Part shown: positions 20,472-21,287 of the stretch, one piece after another | Position numbering within the stretch: the first letter of the stretch is position 1 | How the letters are laid out: each line of letters begins with the position of its first letter | NCBI GenBank assembly: GCA_046262635.1 | Contig: JBHEMK010000152.1 | Coordinates: 1-21,287, forward strand | Direction: 5' to 3' | Length of the DNA: 21,287 nucleotides | From: JBHEMK01 sp046262635 | Lineage (GTDB): Bacteria; Actinomycetota; Thermoleophilia; Gaiellales; Gaiellaceae | Position numbers and translations under genes: made by a program | Notes under the pieces: generated by a model | Database searches by the model: none | Told to the model about the DNA's origin: nothing | What the model saw: the letters and a program-made list of their open reading frames with translations, nothing else

Positions 20472-21287
20472 ATGACGCCCGCCGTGCGCAAGCGCAACAA
20501 TCAGCGGGTGATCGATCGCGAACGCCGCCGCTTTCGGGTGCACGGCATCGTCCAGGGAGTCGGCTTCAGGCCGTTCGTCTACGGCCTCGCACGGCGGCAC
20601 GGGCTCGCCGGATTCGTTCTCAACGACGGCGAGGGCGTCGTGATCGAGGCCGAGGGCCCCACTCTCGCACTCGATGCTCTCGCCGCCGCGCTGCGCGAGG
20701 AGGCGCCCGTGCTCGCCCGCGTGGACGCGGTCGCCATGGAGCGCCTCCCGCCGAGCGGCGCGGCCGGCTTCGCGATCGAGCCGAGCGCGGCCACCGGACG
20801 CAGCGCGCTGATTCCACCGGACGTGGCGACCTGCGACGACTGCCTGCGCGAGCTCTTCGACCCGGCAGATCGACGCTATCGCTATCCGTTCGTCAACTGC
20901 ACGCACTGCGGACCGCGCTTCACGATTGTTCGGGCGGTTCCCTACGACCGGCCGAACACAACAATGGCCGGCTTTGCGCTCTGCGCAGACTGCCGCCGCG
21001 AATACGAGGATCCCGCCGACCGCCGCTTCCACGCCGAGCCGGTCTGCTGCCCGGCCTGCGGGCCTCAACTCTCGCTGCCGCTTGACGAAGCTGCGCACCG
21101 TCTCAAGGCGGGCGAGATCCTCGCCGTGAAGGGTCTCGGCGGCTGGCACCTCGCCTGCGACGCGGGGAACGAGGAGTCGGTGGCTCGTCTCCGCGCGCGC
21201 AAGCACCGTGAGGAGAAGCCGTTCGCGCTGATGACGCAGACCCCGGAGCGCCTGGCCGAGATCGATGCGGCCGAGCTCGAGTTGCTC
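20472..21287 (+). CDS. hypF: Carbamoyltransferase HypF, N-terminal part, cut by window edge
   Basis: HypF transfers the carbamoyl group of carbamoyl phosphate to the HypE C-terminal Cys. The 272 visible codons include the acylphosphatase domain (about 18-105; VHGIVQGVGFRPFVYGLARR with Arg33, and Asn51 in FVLNDGEG). Two zinc fingers follow: Cys121-x-x-Cys124 with Cys143-x-x-Cys146, and Cys171-x-x-Cys174 with Cys193-x-x-Cys196. The YrdC-like domain then starts (GEILAVKGLGGWHLACDA). Full HypF is about 750 aa, so roughly 480 residues, including the carbamoyltransferase part, lie outside. ATG 20472 is chosen because it precedes the domain; GTG 20508 is a possible alternative, and neither has a strong ribosome site. 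It is divergent from hypC. Confidence 0.93.
   Translation, partial: MTPAVRKRNNQRVIDRERRRFRVHGIVQGVGFRPFVYGLARRHGLAGFVLNDGEGVVIEAEGPTLALDALAAALREEAPVLARVDAVAMERLPPSGAAGFAIEPSAATGRSALIPPDVATCDDCLRELFDPADRRYRYPFVNCTHCGPRFTIVRAVPYDRPNTTMAGFALCADCRREYEDPADRRFHAEPVCCPACGPQLSLPLDEAAHRLKAGEILAVKGLGGWHLACDAGNEESVARLRARKHREEKPFALMTQTPERLAEIDAAELELL

Noticed and set aside
20299..20475. 58-codon + frame ending with an ATGA overlap to the hypF ATG
   Set aside because: The composition is Pro/Arg/His-rich with no recognisable motif and lies over the divergent promoter region. Frames of this length are common by chance at this GC content.
1..21287. CRISPR arrays, tRNA or rRNA genes, insertion sequences
   Set aside because: I looked for regularly spaced repeats, transposase motifs and RNA gene signatures and saw none by eye.

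Overview
The window is high-GC DNA with GTG starts, purine-rich ribosome binding sites and densely overlapping genes. Its gene content (group 1h-type [NiFe]-hydrogenase, DUF5947/DUF6084-like proteins, HipA-like kinase with a DUF3037 neighbour) points to an actinobacterium. A deep-branching soil lineage such as Thermoleophilia is plausible, but this is inferred from gene flavour and no marker gene is present.

Left part (1-7653): 1-401 has no recognisable gene. Two ABC oligopeptide/dipeptide-type permease genes, dppC-like (+) and dppB-like (-), face each other tail to tail with 3 bases between them, and each carries two single-base frameshifts. Then come a secreted CrtC/AttH-like lipocalin-fold protein (+), a secreted NlpC/P60 peptidase (-), a small alpha/beta-barrel protein (-), an empty stretch at 5005-5850, an overlapping HipA-like kinase/DUF3037 pair (+) and a DJ-1/PfpI protein (-).

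Right part (7790-21287): a leftward operon of about 12 kb encodes a high-affinity group 1h (former group 5) uptake [NiFe]-hydrogenase and almost all of its maturation machinery. The order is hypC, a CxxC-bearing hypC-like gene, hypD, hypE, an 18-codon mini-ORF, hypA, small subunit, large subunit, NifU-like, DUF5947-like, a 70-aa basic protein, DUF6084-like, a 319-aa unknown, maturation protease, a 35-aa membrane peptide, hypB and a tandem-SIS protein. A frameshifted FNT-family channel gene follows 5 bases later. Nearly every junction is a 1- or 4-base stop/start overlap. hypF is divergent on the + strand and is cut by the window edge.

How the genes work together: HypF and HypE make the cyanide ligands from carbamoyl phosphate. 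HypC and HypD assemble the Fe(CN)2CO unit. HypA and HypB insert nickel. The protease then removes the 21-residue C-terminal tail of the large subunit, which pairs with a small subunit lacking a Tat signal. The NifU-like protein is a plausible Fe-S donor. The remaining conserved unknowns are probable group 1h-specific assembly, anchoring or electron-transfer factors. No dedicated electron acceptor or membrane cytochrome is encoded here.

The most unusual local signals are: (i) two mutually exclusive hairpins in the hypE-hypA gap, one of which covers the hypA ribosome binding site inside an 18-codon ORF; (ii) an SIS protein whose N-terminal half looks like a degenerate copy of its C-terminal half; (iii) a 35-aa translationally coupled membrane peptide; (iv) frameshifts found only in the three transporter genes.
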